64,000 nucleotides of DNA. Source: Trileptium ribeirensis (taxonomy: Eukaryota; Nematoda; Enoplea; Enoplida; Thoracostomopsidae). The notes beneath the pieces are model-generated. The model was not told the DNA's origin and made no database searches. It worked only from the letters and a program-made list of their open reading frames with translations. The stretch covers positions 16,867 to 80,866 of the forward strand of contig JASANE010028453.1 in assembly GCA_030248225.1 (NCBI GenBank), in the 5' to 3' direction. Below, in pieces: positions 34,606-46,449 of the stretch. The first letter of the stretch is position 1, and each line of letters opens with the position of its first letter. The position numbers and the translations under genes are program-made.

Positions 34606-35317
34606 CTTAAAAAATTATTTAAACAGCATTAATATGGAAGACACAAAATTTTATGTTTTATAGGCCCCAATATAGTTTGAAGTGGGGCATGGCATTTTAA
34701 CTCCTGCTGGTGAAACACTTACACCCTCCCCGCACCGCTGGTAAAATGTTGGGTTCCCTAGTGCAATTCCCCCGCAAAAATTTTCCACATAGGTTAAGAT
34801 CGCAATTAACATAAAAGCTTTCATTTTTTCAAAAGCTCATGTCTGAAGCAAAAAAAATTTATTAAATTACGTAAGTTACGAAAACTTCCCTAAATAGGTA
34901 TATATTTGAAATTAAAAGGAGCCTCGGTAATGTATCTATAACATCACTCCCTAAAATATTGAAAACATGTTTAATACCGGACCCCATTAGAAAGTTGCAT
35001 TTCGCTCACTAAAATATCGATAACAAGCAAAATATCGAATCCCCGTGGAAAGCAAATTTTTACAGCGTTTTACAATACAGACAATGTCGAAACACTCAAA
35101 ACGCTAAACCCTTACGGCAATCAAGAATTTTAGTTCAGTCATTAAAATTATAAAGACAAGTGTTTGTAGCATCCCTTCCTAAAGTGAGTGTTATTTTTGA
35201 TAATGCACAGTTGCAAATTTCAGTGTATCTGCGAATTGTAAATAAAATCTTATTTATAAATGACCATAACACATTTAAATAGGGGTTTTCCAAGCCCTAA
35301 TGTTAGTAACAAAATGA
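34606..35317. other. intronic stretch, nothing recognised
   Basis: AT-rich, without open frames or repeat copies that I can identify. Confidence 0.4.
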
Positions 35318-36244
35318 TACACAATGATCAAGTTCCAATACAACCAAACAAAAGAAAAAAATTTACTCAGCAAATTGATGTGTGAAACGGAAGTAGGACA
35401 CATAATTTCAGCAGTAATTTCTCATCTTAACCCTCCAGGAGTTTGTTAGCAAAGCAAAGCCAGCTCGATGCATGGTATAGCTATTTTATACATTCAGAAG
35501 TGTGCGGGGTATGTTAAAATTAAACCGGTCCAACTCGTCAACAGAGTATGGATAAGTGGCTAACATAAGTTGGGTCAAGCACTATCCACTGCGTTTGTAA
35601 TCTTTTTAAAGCAGTCTACAATGAAGTAAGGTAACATATGTTCTGTATTTTTTGAAACTGTGCGAAACAGTTTATCTCATTTATTAAATCCTGATCACTA
35701 AGTTATCATCATTATCATCTAGCTGACGGGCACTGGTTGCACAATGCTAGCCTAAACAATGTTTCTGATCACTAACGACAAGATTATAGTATACCTTCCT
35801 TTCTTTTCTCTTAGAACCATATAAACCAAATTTTAAGTTTCCTGCAGAATAACATGCAGCAAACGTAGGTGTAGTAAAAGAAGGCGATTGGAGCCAAAAC
35901 AAAGTGTTTAGTCTACGCCCCATTCAAGCATGATTAGTTACAAGCACGGTCAGTTTGACACAATTTAAGCAAGGCTGTGTAGTGGAAGGCTTTTTTAACC
36001 TGGAGGTACAAAAACCAACATATTGATCGACAAATAAACATTATTAGGTTTCTCAGGCTCTTCAAAGTGCCAGAGAAGCAATAATGCCATGGCAATACAT
36101 TAAGCTTAATGTAAAATTTATTTTTAATGTATTTTAAATCCACCGTGCCTTCATTTCTCCATTCATCTGTTTTACATTATATATCTAAGTTTCGAAGACC
36201 AGGTTCCGGTTCCGGTTTAAATGGACGGTGCCGGTTATTCCCTG
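35318..36244 (+). mobile_element. diverged hAT-like element lacking its left end
   Basis: It begins within the family interior (ACACAATGATCAAGTTCCAA) and ends CCGGTTATTCCCTG. It is clearly more diverged than the other copies, so it is probably the oldest here. Confidence 0.8.
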
Positions 36245-36263
36245 ATATATATATACTATATTA

Positions 36264-36421
36264 TGGTAGCGATAACAAGAGTGGTCGTAAACCGTGACTG
36301 CGGCATATCGTGGTAGCGATAACATGAGAGAGTGGTCGTATACTGGGACTGCGGCATATCGTGGTAGCGATAACATGAGAGAGTGGTCGTAAACTGGGAC
36401 TGCGGCATATCGTGGTAGTGC
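36264..36421. repeat. tandem repeat, 47-51 bp units
   Basis: Three units start TGGTAGCGATAACA at 36264, 36311 and 36362; a partial one starts at 36413. Each contains GAGTGGTCGTA and GACTGCGGCATATCG. The last unit is the outermost part of the left inverted-repeat arm that the right window edge reaches. Confidence 0.88.
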
Positions 36422-36425
36422 TAAT

Positions 36426-36862
36426 TGAGCGGAGCGAGGCGAAGCCGAGCGAAGCTTTTTTCTGTCTGTGACCAAAAAAGTCGATGTCAGTCCGTTCGTT
36501 AGTTCGGTTCGACGGATCTCAAGAACCACTGAAAACTTTTTTGAAAGCCTATCATGTCAGAGTGTGCACCTGATATTCGGGATTAAAAAATATTGAGTGG
36601 TTAATTAGTAATTAGCTAATTAGTTAAGCTTATGCAGCTAAAATAGAGAATTTTGCAATATTTGTGTTATTTATTGAAACAGAATCGTTTCGATCAAACC
36701 ATTATAGGTTTTTGGGTCGAAGAATTCAAATATCATATTTTTACCAATGATAAAGCCATATTCCCTATGCAATGTAGTTATTTGAAGAACATAAAATTGA
36801 GTACATTCGTAATGCCAAAGCCCAAGCTCCGCTCACAAATGTAGTTCCACTACCGACTAGTA
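36426..36862 (-). repeat. dispersed MITE-like repeat with CTCCGCTCAATTA end, long form
   Basis: On the minus strand it runs from TAGTCGGTAGTGGAACTACA through GAGCGGAGCTTGGGC, an AGCTAATTA block, AATCCCGAATATCAGGTGCA, CAGTGGTTCTTGAGATCCGT and GGACTGACATCGACTTTTTT to GCCTCGCTCCGCTCAATTA. A shorter form, lacking about 160 bp, lies at 44063-44388. It has no coding capacity. Confidence 0.75.
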
Positions 36863-37024
36863 TATAGACTAGTTAACGTAATAAATTACAAAAAAGAGAG
36901 CCACAAGTATAATGTTTTACATCTTATTTATATATATAGAATGTATTTCATCTAAATATATAAGTACGTATATTTAATCAATTCATGCTAAGTCTCACGT
37001 TTTAAACATTTGATGTATATAACC

Positions 37025-37103
37025 GCCGATGCAAAAAATCAGCAATTTTAAGGTGATTTTAAAATTTACATAAAATTAACTAATTAATTATATATATATA
37101 TAT
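37025..37103 (+). repeat. AGCTAATTA-rich dispersed repeat, left part before an hAT insertion
   Basis: It matches the start of 4830-5340 up to AACTAATTA, where a short TA run and the hAT-like element begin. The rest of the repeat resumes at 38249. Confidence 0.7.
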
Positions 37104-38248
37104 CAGTGAGTAAGCGGAATTCCGGTTCCGGCGAAAATCGTGTTCCGGTTGCGGTTCCGGCAAAGGCAAAAACCATACCGGAACCTGAATTCCGATTTGA
37201 AAAGTTAGTTTAAAATTTTCCACGTTTTTTGCTTCATCTGTGATCCAAACAATGTAATATATATATTATACAATGATCAAGCTCCAATACAATCAAGCAA
37301 AAGAAAAGATTAACTACGCAATTTGACGTTTGAAACGTAAGTAGGCACATAATTTCAGTTGGAATTTTTCATAATAACCTGCAGGAGTTTGTTAACAAAT
37401 CAAAGCGACGTCGATGCTTGCAGCAGCTATTTTACACATCCAGAAGTCCGTGGGGTACCTTTCAATTAAACCGGTCCAACTCGGTAACAGAGTATGGCTT
37501 ACGCAGAAGTACTTAGGGTATGCTTGGCTAACATAAATTGCTTCAAGAACCCGCCAATGCGCTTGTAAACTTGGTAAATCAGTCTAAATTGAAGTAAACT
37601 GACGTTATCTGCAACGCAGCTAGAAACTGCTTCCTTGGCAAAGAACTGTATTTATTGAAATTGTACTAGCAGCATCACAGTATGTCTCATTTATAGCATT
37701 CTGATTAGAAAGTTACCATCATTATCATCTAACTTCCGGGCACTGTTTGTCCAAAACTTACGGGCACTAGCCTAAACAGTGTCCCTGACCACTGATCAGA
37801 AAATTACCTTCTATCTATTATTTTCTCTTAGAATCATATAAACCAATAATTTCAAGTTTCCTGCAGAACATGTAACAAACGTATGTGTAGTAAAGGAAGG
37901 CGACTGGAGACAGAGCGAAAGTGTGTATTCTACGCTCCGAGCTTTGTAAGCATATTCGATTTGACGCAGTATACGCAATGGTGTATAGTGGAAGGCATTT
38001 TTTGCTCTTAGTGTCCAAAAGTCGACATATTTGATGAAAAAATAAACATTATTAGCTTCCTCAGTCTCTTTAAAGTTTCAGAAAAGCAACAATACTACCG
38101 CAATACATTAAGTTTAATGTAAAAGTTATTTTTAATGCATTTTAAATCCACTATACCTTGATTTCTTCCTTCATCTGTTTTACTATATATAAATTTCGAA
38201 GACCAAGTTCCGGTTCCGGTTTAAATGGACGGTTCCGGTTATTCCCTG
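37104..38248 (+). mobile_element. hAT-like element in the left arm
   Basis: It begins CAGTGAGTAAGCGG and ends CCGGTTATTCCCTG. Flanks are ATATATAT and ATATGTGT, six of eight bases alike. It interrupts the AGCTAATTA-rich repeat. It carries private markers (for example CTCCGAGCTTT and GTCGACATATTTG) shared only with its mirror at 62097-63260, so the two are one insertion duplicated with the arm. Confidence 0.85.
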
Positions 38249-38740
38249 ATATGTGTATATATATTTAACTAATTATCATATATAACCATGTTTTACAGTT
38301 TCAGGAAATGTTATATCCGTGATCAGTGTCATACAAAACCCCCGTGTGATATTTTTTATTTCTGAGCACTTTGAAAATTTTCAAAAAATTAGCTAATTAA
38401 TAATTATTTAGTAATTATATACCTAGCTAACTAACAGTAGCATGTTTTTCACATCGTTGTATAGTAATAAACAGATTCATAATCAGCACGACGAGAAGTA
38501 ATAATCTCACCAAAATTATAGCTTATTCATTGAAAAATAAGCAATCTTTGTTTGAAAATGCAAAAATAAGCTAACACGCTTCACTCATTAGTTAATAATA
38601 TAGGTACTTATTAATTAAAGCAAATTTTGGCAATATCTATATATATGTCTTACATTTGACCAATATTACGCCTACAAGTTCAAACAAAAAAATTTAAACC
38701 AACACAGTAGTTATTGAGAAGTTCAAAGGACGGATAGATG
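38249..38740 (+). repeat. AGCTAATTA-rich dispersed repeat, right part after the hAT insertion
   Basis: It continues the 4830-5340 family: ACCATGTTTTACAG, ACCCCCGTGTG, TTAGCTAATTAATAATTA, GATTCATAATCAGCACGACG and GTAGTTATTGAGAAG. Confidence 0.7.
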
Positions 38741-39479
38741 GTGCAGATTTTTCCCTCTCAAAAACGCTTCGCTTCACTCAATTACTTCTATGAGGTTGAA
38801 AACAATTTTTAATCACTTGCAATCTACAAGTTTTGTCTAAATATATTGCGTATATATATACTATGTTTCTATATGTTCGCCAGACAATGGCTAACGTTAT
38901 TTTGTTAACATCGACTGAACTGAACCGTGCTACTCTAGTTCAATAATAATAATAATAATAATTGATTTTTATCCTGTAAACTAAATTACATTATGCAGAA
39001 ACACACTGAAAGTGAAAAACGTGAAAGAGAAGGAGGTACATTGTTTTCCTGCTTGGCATTTGGGGTTGACGAACCCTTTTTAATTATACATCTTTTATAT
39101 TCATTTATAAATAAAATCTTATTAATTGTTTGCCGATATTCTGGGATTTTGCAGCTGAACTAGGCCAAAAATAGCACTAATTTAGAAGGGTTGAATGGTT
39201 TTCTTTGGGTTGAATGAAAATTCTGGTTCACCGTAACGGTTGAAACGTTTTACTTGTAGTCGGTATTTTAGTGAGTGAGATAACTAGGGACTTGTCTCAT
39301 GGTCAAGAAAGTCAATTCTGAGCGTATATAAAAGTTAGGACAAATTTACATTTCTACTTACATGACAAATCACAATTACATTCAGGCGAACAAATGTCAC
39401 AGGTATAGCTTTGCAAACTTATCAGGTCAATTCGTATATACTTGTATTAGTTCTTCTTATAAATTATATTCATTCAAAC
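38741..39479. other. AT-rich stretch, nothing recognised
   Basis: It contains an (AAT)n run at 38945-38962 and no coding signal. Mirrored in the right arm. Confidence 0.4.
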
Positions 39480-39860
39480 ATACTATGCAGGTGGACTTAA
39501 ATAGTAAAGCACCACATATAACTATTTAGAGCTCTGAGCAAAATGACCCTAATCTTAGCCGCGTCGCTCCAGTGGTTGAGGGGATATGACCATTTTGGTG
39601 TTTTAGGATTCCCAAGGGTCCATTTTAAAACCTGTTTTGACCCAAGCCTCAGCAACAACAATATTTGATAGCTTTATAGAGCTAAATTTTCTGAACAAAA
39701 TGAGACCAAATGCAGCCATGTCGCATCGGTGGTTGTCGAGATACGACACATAACGTGTTTTGGTGGGATCCTAGGGATCCTGCCTGGGCCCTGTCGGACC
39801 CCCTTTTGAACAGCAAGGAGTTGGGATCGGTTTTTGCGTCAACTAAAGGACACAAACAGA
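39480..39860 (+). repeat. two-unit dispersed repeat with GTGGTTG-GAGATA core
   Basis: Two consecutive units of about 150 bp share the order GAGCT, AAAATGA, GTCGC, GGTGGTTG-GAG/CGAGATA, TTTTGGTG, GGGTCC/GGATCC and ACCTGTTTT/CCCCTTTTGA. A diverged unit occurs at about 30670-30870. Confidence 0.55.
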
Positions 39861-40049
39861 GATTTCAATCTTTCGAATGAGGTATCGCACGACCAGATCT
39901 GCCTATCAGAAGTTGAGTTATGCATGCCACCCGAAAAAAAACCCCCACAAACGTACGCTGCCAAATTTCACACTCCTGGCTAGTATGAATTCTTCACTTC
40001 GATCGTTCCACATACACATTCAGAATTCAACTAAAGATGCGAGAGAATA

Positions 40050-40795
40050 TTGTAAAAAATCAGGTTTCGACAAGGGTTCGATGTTCTAAAAAATTGGGCG
40101 AAAAGTTGACAGTTATCCATACCTCTGATATACCTAATGCAGTGTCTTACACTTAGGAAATAGTAACCCAAATTTTGAGTATATACTACCGACTAGGAAC
40201 CACAATTCCGATGGTCAACTCTTGCAAAGATCTGCGTGTTATGATGAAACAAGCCCTTAAATCTTCAGCACACTGCAATAAGTTTGCAAGGCCTATCGTA
40301 TCGCTAATAAGTTATACCGTTATTTTTTAATTGTGATGTAGATGCTGCATTGCATTCATTTTTCATATGTTCATCCTATTGTTATCCACAGTAGTCAGGT
40401 TTTGACACGCTGTGGGTACAGGTATCCGATACTGATAAATTAGAAAAAGCAAACGCTATTTTACACGCAAATTAACAGCGCGAACACAATTTTGTTACAT
40501 GCCATATGTTGAATAACTGAAATACTTCAATCTAGAACCTCTTAATCTACGACTGGTTATGACTCTGTAATAGTTTTAAACATTGTCAAGACCTGTCTGT
40601 ATTATCTCAAAATACAAACACAGGAGCGCAGACATCAATAAAAAGATAATTAAGCCTAGGTTTTGCCCTAATGCTCTTAAACACTACTTTTCCGTTAGAA
40701 TTGTCAATGTGTGGAACCAGCTGCCACAGTTTTATGGAACAGCACCATTATTTACAAGCAGTTCAAATATGCTTTAGACAAGAGACTTGAATAAG
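40050..40795 (+). pseudogene. LINE remnant, CR1/Jockey-like RT C-terminus
   Basis: Across shifting frames the segment reads LGEKLTVIHTSDIPNAVSYT, NPNFEYILPTRN and SAHCNKFARPI, then, near the end, KPRFCPNALKHYFSVRIVNVWNQLP and LFTSSSNML, the typical closing motifs of CR1/Jockey-type RTs (F-x-x-R-x-V-x-x-W-N-x-L-P). Many stops and frameshifts. It lies in the first intron of the GW182 gene, antisense to it. Confidence 0.78.
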
Positions 40796-41213
40796 TTTAT
40801 TATATTTATATAGGCAAGAATCTGTTAATCGGCTATAAATGACGTTTGCTTTTTTCTGATTCCTTTTTCATTAAAACAAATGAAACTATATATAATGGTA
40901 CATGTATATATACCTTCCAGTTTGTTTAGCAAATATTAGAGCATTATATTAAAAAGTCTCCAATTGATGTTTCGTTAACAGAATTGATAAAATCCAACAA
41001 TCTGGTGAAGATTTGTGAGAAGCCAGAAATAATCTTGTCTCAATAAAAATTTCAAAACGAACATGCTAGTAGCATTTACTGATTACATTGTTCAGCTATT
41101 AAAAAGAAAATCAATGTGTTATTTAAATTTTGTGAAAAACTTATATTGAGATAACTTCGCTCAATGCGGCCGTCAACAGTTTCAATTATGGAAATAGTAA
41201 TATCGAGACTTAC

Positions 41214-41729
41214 GGTTGATGAGCCTGCACTCTGCTGAGCGGTAGTTGGTGGAGGCGCACCCCAGCCAGATGTCGACGAATTACTGCCCGGAGGCGGAAT
41301 TCCCCATCCAGATGACGCAGTGGGGGTGCCACCAGAAACGTTCTGTTGCGATAAATCACCGCTTGACGAAGCTGCAGCTCCAGGACCACCCCAGCCGTGT
41401 TCCCATGTTGCTCCACCTTTGCCCGATCCAGATCCTGAAGTCGATGGCGGAGGAATATTCCACTGATGCTGTTGGGACGAGCCCCCGTTATATCCCCAAC
41501 TACCAGGCGTTGTGCTACCTGCTCCGGGATTATCAGTACCGCTTCGTGAATTAGAATCAGACGAAGTGGCCCCAAAACCGGGCGGATTCCATATCGACGA
41601 CCCAGACGGCTGGCCGGCGGTTGATTCGTTTGAGAGCTGACCGCCAGCCTGACCACGACTGTTGCTGCCGCTCAGATCGTTATTACTTCCGCCAGCACCA
41701 CTTGAACTTGGCCACATCGCCATTTCCAT
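41214..41729 (-). CDS. TNRC6: TNRC6/GW182-like protein, first coding exon
   Basis: 172 codons from ATG at 41729 (context GCTATGGA) to a perfect donor GTAAGT at 41213. An in-frame TAA lies 12 bases upstream of this ATG, so it is the likely start unless an acceptor lies between. The peptide opens MEMAMWPSSSGAGGSNNDLS and carries SSIWNPPGFG, GSWGYNGG, HQWNIPPPS, TWEHGWGGPG, SSGWGIPPPG and SGWGAPPPT in a S/G/P-rich chain. Such density of G-W/W-G motifs is diagnostic of GW182-type Argonaute-binding regions. It ends in phase 0, matching the exon at 34605. A 5' non-coding exon further right is possible but not identified. A damaged mirror copy lies at 58602-59116. Confidence 0.85.
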
Positions 41730-41739
41730 AGCAACCACC

Positions 41740-44057
41740 CGTTAGTGTGTTGACAACAACAGCTGCAACAGCTAAAGTTTTCAAATTTGTCAGCAACTTT
41801 AAATAACTAACGCATCGGCTTAGTCAAGAAAAATTGTCCGTGCAACCGAGTTGCGCCAGCTCTCGAACTATAGTAATAATTATAATGCTTAGCTGCCGAT
41901 CACGGTAGTATTACAAGTAGTTTGATATAAGGTAAACAAATGCAGCTCAACGCTAACTACTGTGTTCATGTCATATATATATATATCGATATTTACAAAA
42001 TATAGTTAATCACGTGAAAAGAAAACTGCTAGCAAAATCCGTACAATTATAATAAGTATATACTTCTTATCGAAATAGTTAAAACTATTAGACACGAGGT
42101 ATCGATTAATGGGAATTATAATTAGAATTTTAGCTGTACAGCTATTTTTTAAATATGAGCGCTGTTCTGAAATTTAAAAGTTAATAGCGTCAACAATTAA
42201 CTATACACTAGTAACTCGCAAGCGAGGATGAGACGGAGCGAGCGTGAGTTGATCAAATCGTAATTTTGTGAAATCAACTTGCAACAAGTTTTGTGCTTGA
42301 TGTATATATACTACACTAAAACCTCTGTAACCCTGAACCGATTGAAAACACTAAAATCTCGTCGACCCTAAACCCATCGAAAACAACTAAAAACGAGCTA
42401 AGTATTCTTGCAATATCTAGATAAAGAAACCATCGTGTTCAGCATGTATAAAAACATACCTAATAGATATTCGTTGTAATGTAAAAACACGCACCATTTC
42501 GAAATTTGAAAAATCGCTATTGCTGGCAGAGAGCTAATATTCGTGCCCACAGCAGCTCAGGAAGTGATCCCACAAAAAAAGTCGTAGACAGCAATGTATG
42601 ATGGTCGCGGCTTTTCCATGCGAAGTTTGTAGCGTGAGATATGGACTGCGAAACAATGATACGTGTATGGTAAGATTCGCCAAAAAATCCTTAAAAACCT
42701 GTTTTTGCTAATTTTACTCAGAATATAGGGTCGGAGCTGTTCACGTTCAACTTAGGACATATCATCATCACTTTTGCTAAGCTAACAAAAATTTATCTAA
42801 ATCCATCGAGCTTAATACGAGTTATATATGTTTGATCGAAACAGACAAAAATAATTCGCGATTTTCCATCTAACGCCTTCAGTGGAACCTCCGCTCGCTC
42901 CGTTTTAACACGGAACGATAAAATTAAACTTGCCCATTTTGATACTATGTAATAATAGAATCTTGGCGACATGCCAAGTGTATGAATGTGGAGAAATAAG
43001 AAACTGTAACGTTAACATGCAGTGGAACAACTCATTAAAAAATACGGAACAACGACGTATATGACTCACCAAAATATATTTACTAACCCGCTCTTCAATA
43101 TAGCATAGATGAAGCAAAACTGATAGTCAGATATCTAATACGCACCATACGAAGGTTAAGTCTACCTCAGAACTGCTTACGAATCGTGAACAACATATGT
43201 ATGTAATCTATGTATATATAAGAATCAAAACAAAAGCACAGCAGCACAGAAAACATAAACGGAATTTGCTACAGGCCGCATGACAGTCGTCCCTTTCGCG
43301 CCACTCGCCTTGTCTCACTCACTGATATAACTGGTGAAGCTCGCTTGCGAGCCACAATTCGCCCGAAGTCTGTTGTAGAAAGCACACACAAACAAAGCCT
43401 ACACACAGGACGCAGGTGCAGAATTATATAAACCGTGAATGATGATTCATAGTTACGCCCGCCTCTTTTGATAGCCAACGTATGCAGTAGACAAAACATC
43501 ATACGAGTACAAAAACAATGAACTAACAATACATGGAATGGAATAGGCCTATTAGTTTACGGATATATCGTTTACTTATTGAGAAAGGTCGCAAAAACTG
43601 GACGGGGTGCCCGAAAAATGTGCCAAAATGACGTCATTTAGCCATATGGCTCCGTCACTACACCTAAATCGACCGACCCATATGAACTTATTTTGAGACA
43701 CAAATTTGTATTAAATATATAATTGAAATGTATTAATATATACAATTTATTAATTTCCACGATTTAGGAGAATTAGTATCAAAAGAGATTTGACTAAGAA
43801 TGAGCAGCTCAACGAGCAGAAGATATATCAATCTTATGTGTTACGGAAGAGTAAATGCGAAGCTCTCAGCTTTGTTAATGGTAGTATTGTCCCTTTAGTC
43901 GGTCGCAACGGAAACGCCGGAGGTCAATAAGCGGGCCGACATCTCACACTTCTAGCTCGGTAGCTCGCAAGAACACGAGGACGAGTAAACGTTCTATACA
44001 CATAATTTCAACAATATTACTAACGCGCCAAACACAAAACTAGCTCCACATCTGACA
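41740..44057. other. upstream flank of the GW182 gene, possible 5' region
   Basis: No gene recognised. The 86-codon minus-strand frame at 43269-43529 stays open in the mirror copy at 56805-57065 with few replacements, but has no known motif and its composition is not convincing. Any promoter or 5' untranslated exon of the gene should lie in this region or in the first few kb beyond. Confidence 0.4.
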
Positions 44058-44062
44058 CTAGT

Positions 44063-44388
44063 CGGTAGTGGAACTACATTTGTGAGCGGAGCTTGGGCTG
44101 TGGCATTACGAATGTACTCAATTTAGCAGCATAAGCTTAACTAATTAGCTAATTACTAATTAACCACTCAAAATTTTTAATCCCAAATATCAGGTGCACA
44201 CTCTGACATGATAGGCTTTCAAAAAAAGTTTTTTAAAATCTGTTCAGTGGTTCTTGAGATCCGTCGGACCGAACGAACGAAGGAACGAACGGACATCGAC
44301 CTTTTTAATCCCAGACAGAAAATAAAAAGGCTTCGTTTCGCTCCGCTCAAAAACGCTTCGCGAGGCTTCGCCTCGCTCCGCTCAATTA
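44063..44388 (+). repeat. dispersed MITE-like repeat with CTCCGCTCAATTA end, short form
   Basis: Same ends as 36426-36862 but with the internal 160-bp block missing between AGCATAAGCTTAACTAATTA and ACTCAATTT. It abuts the LINE fragment that follows. Confidence 0.75.
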
Positions 44389-45895
44389 TATGCCCAGCAG
44401 CACCAGCCAGCACTCATTGCGGTCACCGAAACATGGTGTAATCGCGACGTGAAAGATAGCGAGTTAAGCATAGATAACTATAGCATATACCGGGGTGATC
44501 GGAAAACGAGGAGTGGCGGGTGCGCGATATATGCAGCAAACTGACAGCCGAGAACGCCACTGAGCTCTTCGTCAATAAATATGCAGATGTCTGTGGTTGC
44601 TTCATCTCTACGAGCGGTGTAAAAATACTCATCATATGCGCCTACCGTTCACCGTTCAACTCCCCAGCACAGAATGACCAACTGAATCAGATAATATCTG
44701 AAATACCGTCATATATACCCCTGTGCCCGAACAATTTTGCTTGGTGATTTCAACTATCCTGCAATAATTTGGCGATCCTTAAACTTTCGTACTAACTCAG
44801 AAAACTTCACTAACGCTGTCCTCACGCAACATATCTTCGAGCCGACTCGTAAAAACAACGTTCTCGACCTAGTCTTCAGCGACACTGAAGGATCGATAGC
44901 TAACACATCTGTCGCTCCAATAATATCCAACAGCGATCATAACTCTGTTGTCTTCGAAATAGCCTCGCTAGCACCTTCTGGCACACGTAGCAAAAAATCT
45001 ATCAATTGGAGCCGTGCGAATTGGCATAACATATGCAATACATTAACTTCCTTGACTAACAGGAATGCCGCCGACTCCGTAGAAATCGCGTGGAAAAAGA
45101 TTGCCTCTGCTATAAGCGTCGCTTGTTCAACTGTTCCATCAATACAGACTAACCACCGCTGCAAACCCGCTTGGGCCAACCACCGAACGCATGAAGCTCT
45201 CAAAGCCCAACACAGAGCTCTTACCCGCCACAAACGACATAACACTCATGAGACCTGGGTCAATTATACAGCTGCCACTAGATTTGCTGACCGTCTCGTC
45301 AAGAAAGAGGTCTGGAACTACGAAAAGAAATTAGCTGATATTACCAACCCAAAAGCATTCTATGCATATATCAACCGCAAAACCAAACCACGCAAACGCG
45401 CAACTTCGTTGAAGATTGGCAACGCCACGATTACTGATGAACAACGCATGGTCGATCTATTCAACGAATTTTTCTGCAGTGTGTTCACTCGGGAACCGTT
45501 AAATCAGCTTCCTAGCTACAATGATAGAACAACAGTGTTCCTAAGTTCCATAACTATATCTGACATAACCGTTCGTAACAAATCATATACTATCGTGCAA
45601 ACTTAGTGCGTGCCCCGGCTTAGATAACATCAGCAACTACTTTCTAAACAAATGCAACCTTCCTCTTGCAGCACCTCTGCGCCACCTCTTCAACTGCTCC
45701 ATTGCGTCTGGTCAACTCCCATCCGATTGGAAAATTGCAAAAGTTATCCCAATTCATAAAAGCGGGTCGCTACAAGACGTTAACAATCATGGACCTATTG
45801 GTTTGACCAGCACATGTGCTAAAATTCTGGAATCGATCGTAAATGACGCCATCAACAACTTTGCTATTGAGCTACATAAAAACAAACGTGTCGTG
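44389..45895 (+). pseudogene. CR1/Jockey-like LINE: endonuclease and start of RT
   Basis: Endonuclease motifs occur in order: LIAVTETWCNRDV, SGGCAIYAAN, LIICAYRSPFNSPAQ, LGDFNYPAIIW, NNVLDLVFSD and SDHNSVVFEI. These are the AP-endonuclease signatures (ETW, GDFN, SDH) of non-LTR retrotransposons. A 289-codon frame (44737-45606) continues through the linker (WSRANWHNICNTLTSL, NEFFCSVFT) to the RT entry PGLDNISNYFL, DWKIAKVIPIHKSG, and NNHGPIGLTSTCAKILESIV. It then ends, truncated before the FADD-type catalytic box. Frameshifts occur at about 44505, 44735 and 45600. Confidence 0.85.
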
Positions 45896-46300
45896 TGATG
45901 GCCACGGATAACTGGGCCCCAAGTCAGAGTTACCACAAAGTCGACAACAGGCATGGATGGAGTTTTGAGCTCATAAAGAAGTGTTAGAACGATAAATGTG
46001 GACAATTTCTGGCTTTCCCACGGAGGTGGGGGACGTATTTCGGCCTCCCCAGGGTGCCCCTAGTTCCTCCAAATATTTTTATGCACGGCTAAAAATAAGA
46101 CAATTTTTCTCTACGAAACAAAAAATATGCGAATTTTCATTATAGAAGTAAAAAACTCACAAGCACATAATATAATGTGAGTCGGCCATTTATGCTATTT
46201 TCGCGTTTTCAGCCCCCTCCCCTAGTACAGCTGAGGTCCCCTCAGTTTGACCTTGTGGGGAAACCAAATTAATCGCTCGCGTTCAATCTGGGCACCCATC
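45896..46300. repeat. unclassified segment shared by both arms
   Basis: It contains GGAGGTGGGGGACGTATTTC and a CCCCTCCCCTAGTACAG patch. No family recognised. It is mirrored at about 54060-54470. Confidence 0.4.
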
Positions 46301-46449
46301 AGGTACTTTTGACGTAGTTTGGAACAGCCACAATTTAAAACAGAAATTCCGGTTTCGGTGTATAGTTTTTGCCTTTTGCCGAAACCACAATCGGAAACCG
46401 ATTTTAGTCAAACCTCGACCTAACCCTCGATTCCGGTCCAATTACTGCC
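46300..46449 (-). mobile_element. diverged hAT-like terminus
   Basis: The order TTTAAAACAGAAATTCCGG, GTTTTTGCCTTTTGCCGAAA, GATTTTAGTC and AATTACTGCCTG follows the right end of the minus-oriented hAT-like copies, but is strongly diverged. It is an older subfamily or a relative. Confidence 0.6.

Noticed and set aside
43269..43529. An 86-codon frame open in both arms as a real protein
   Set aside because: Few differences exist between the arms in this stretch at all, so an open frame in both is not evidence of selection; no motif is present.
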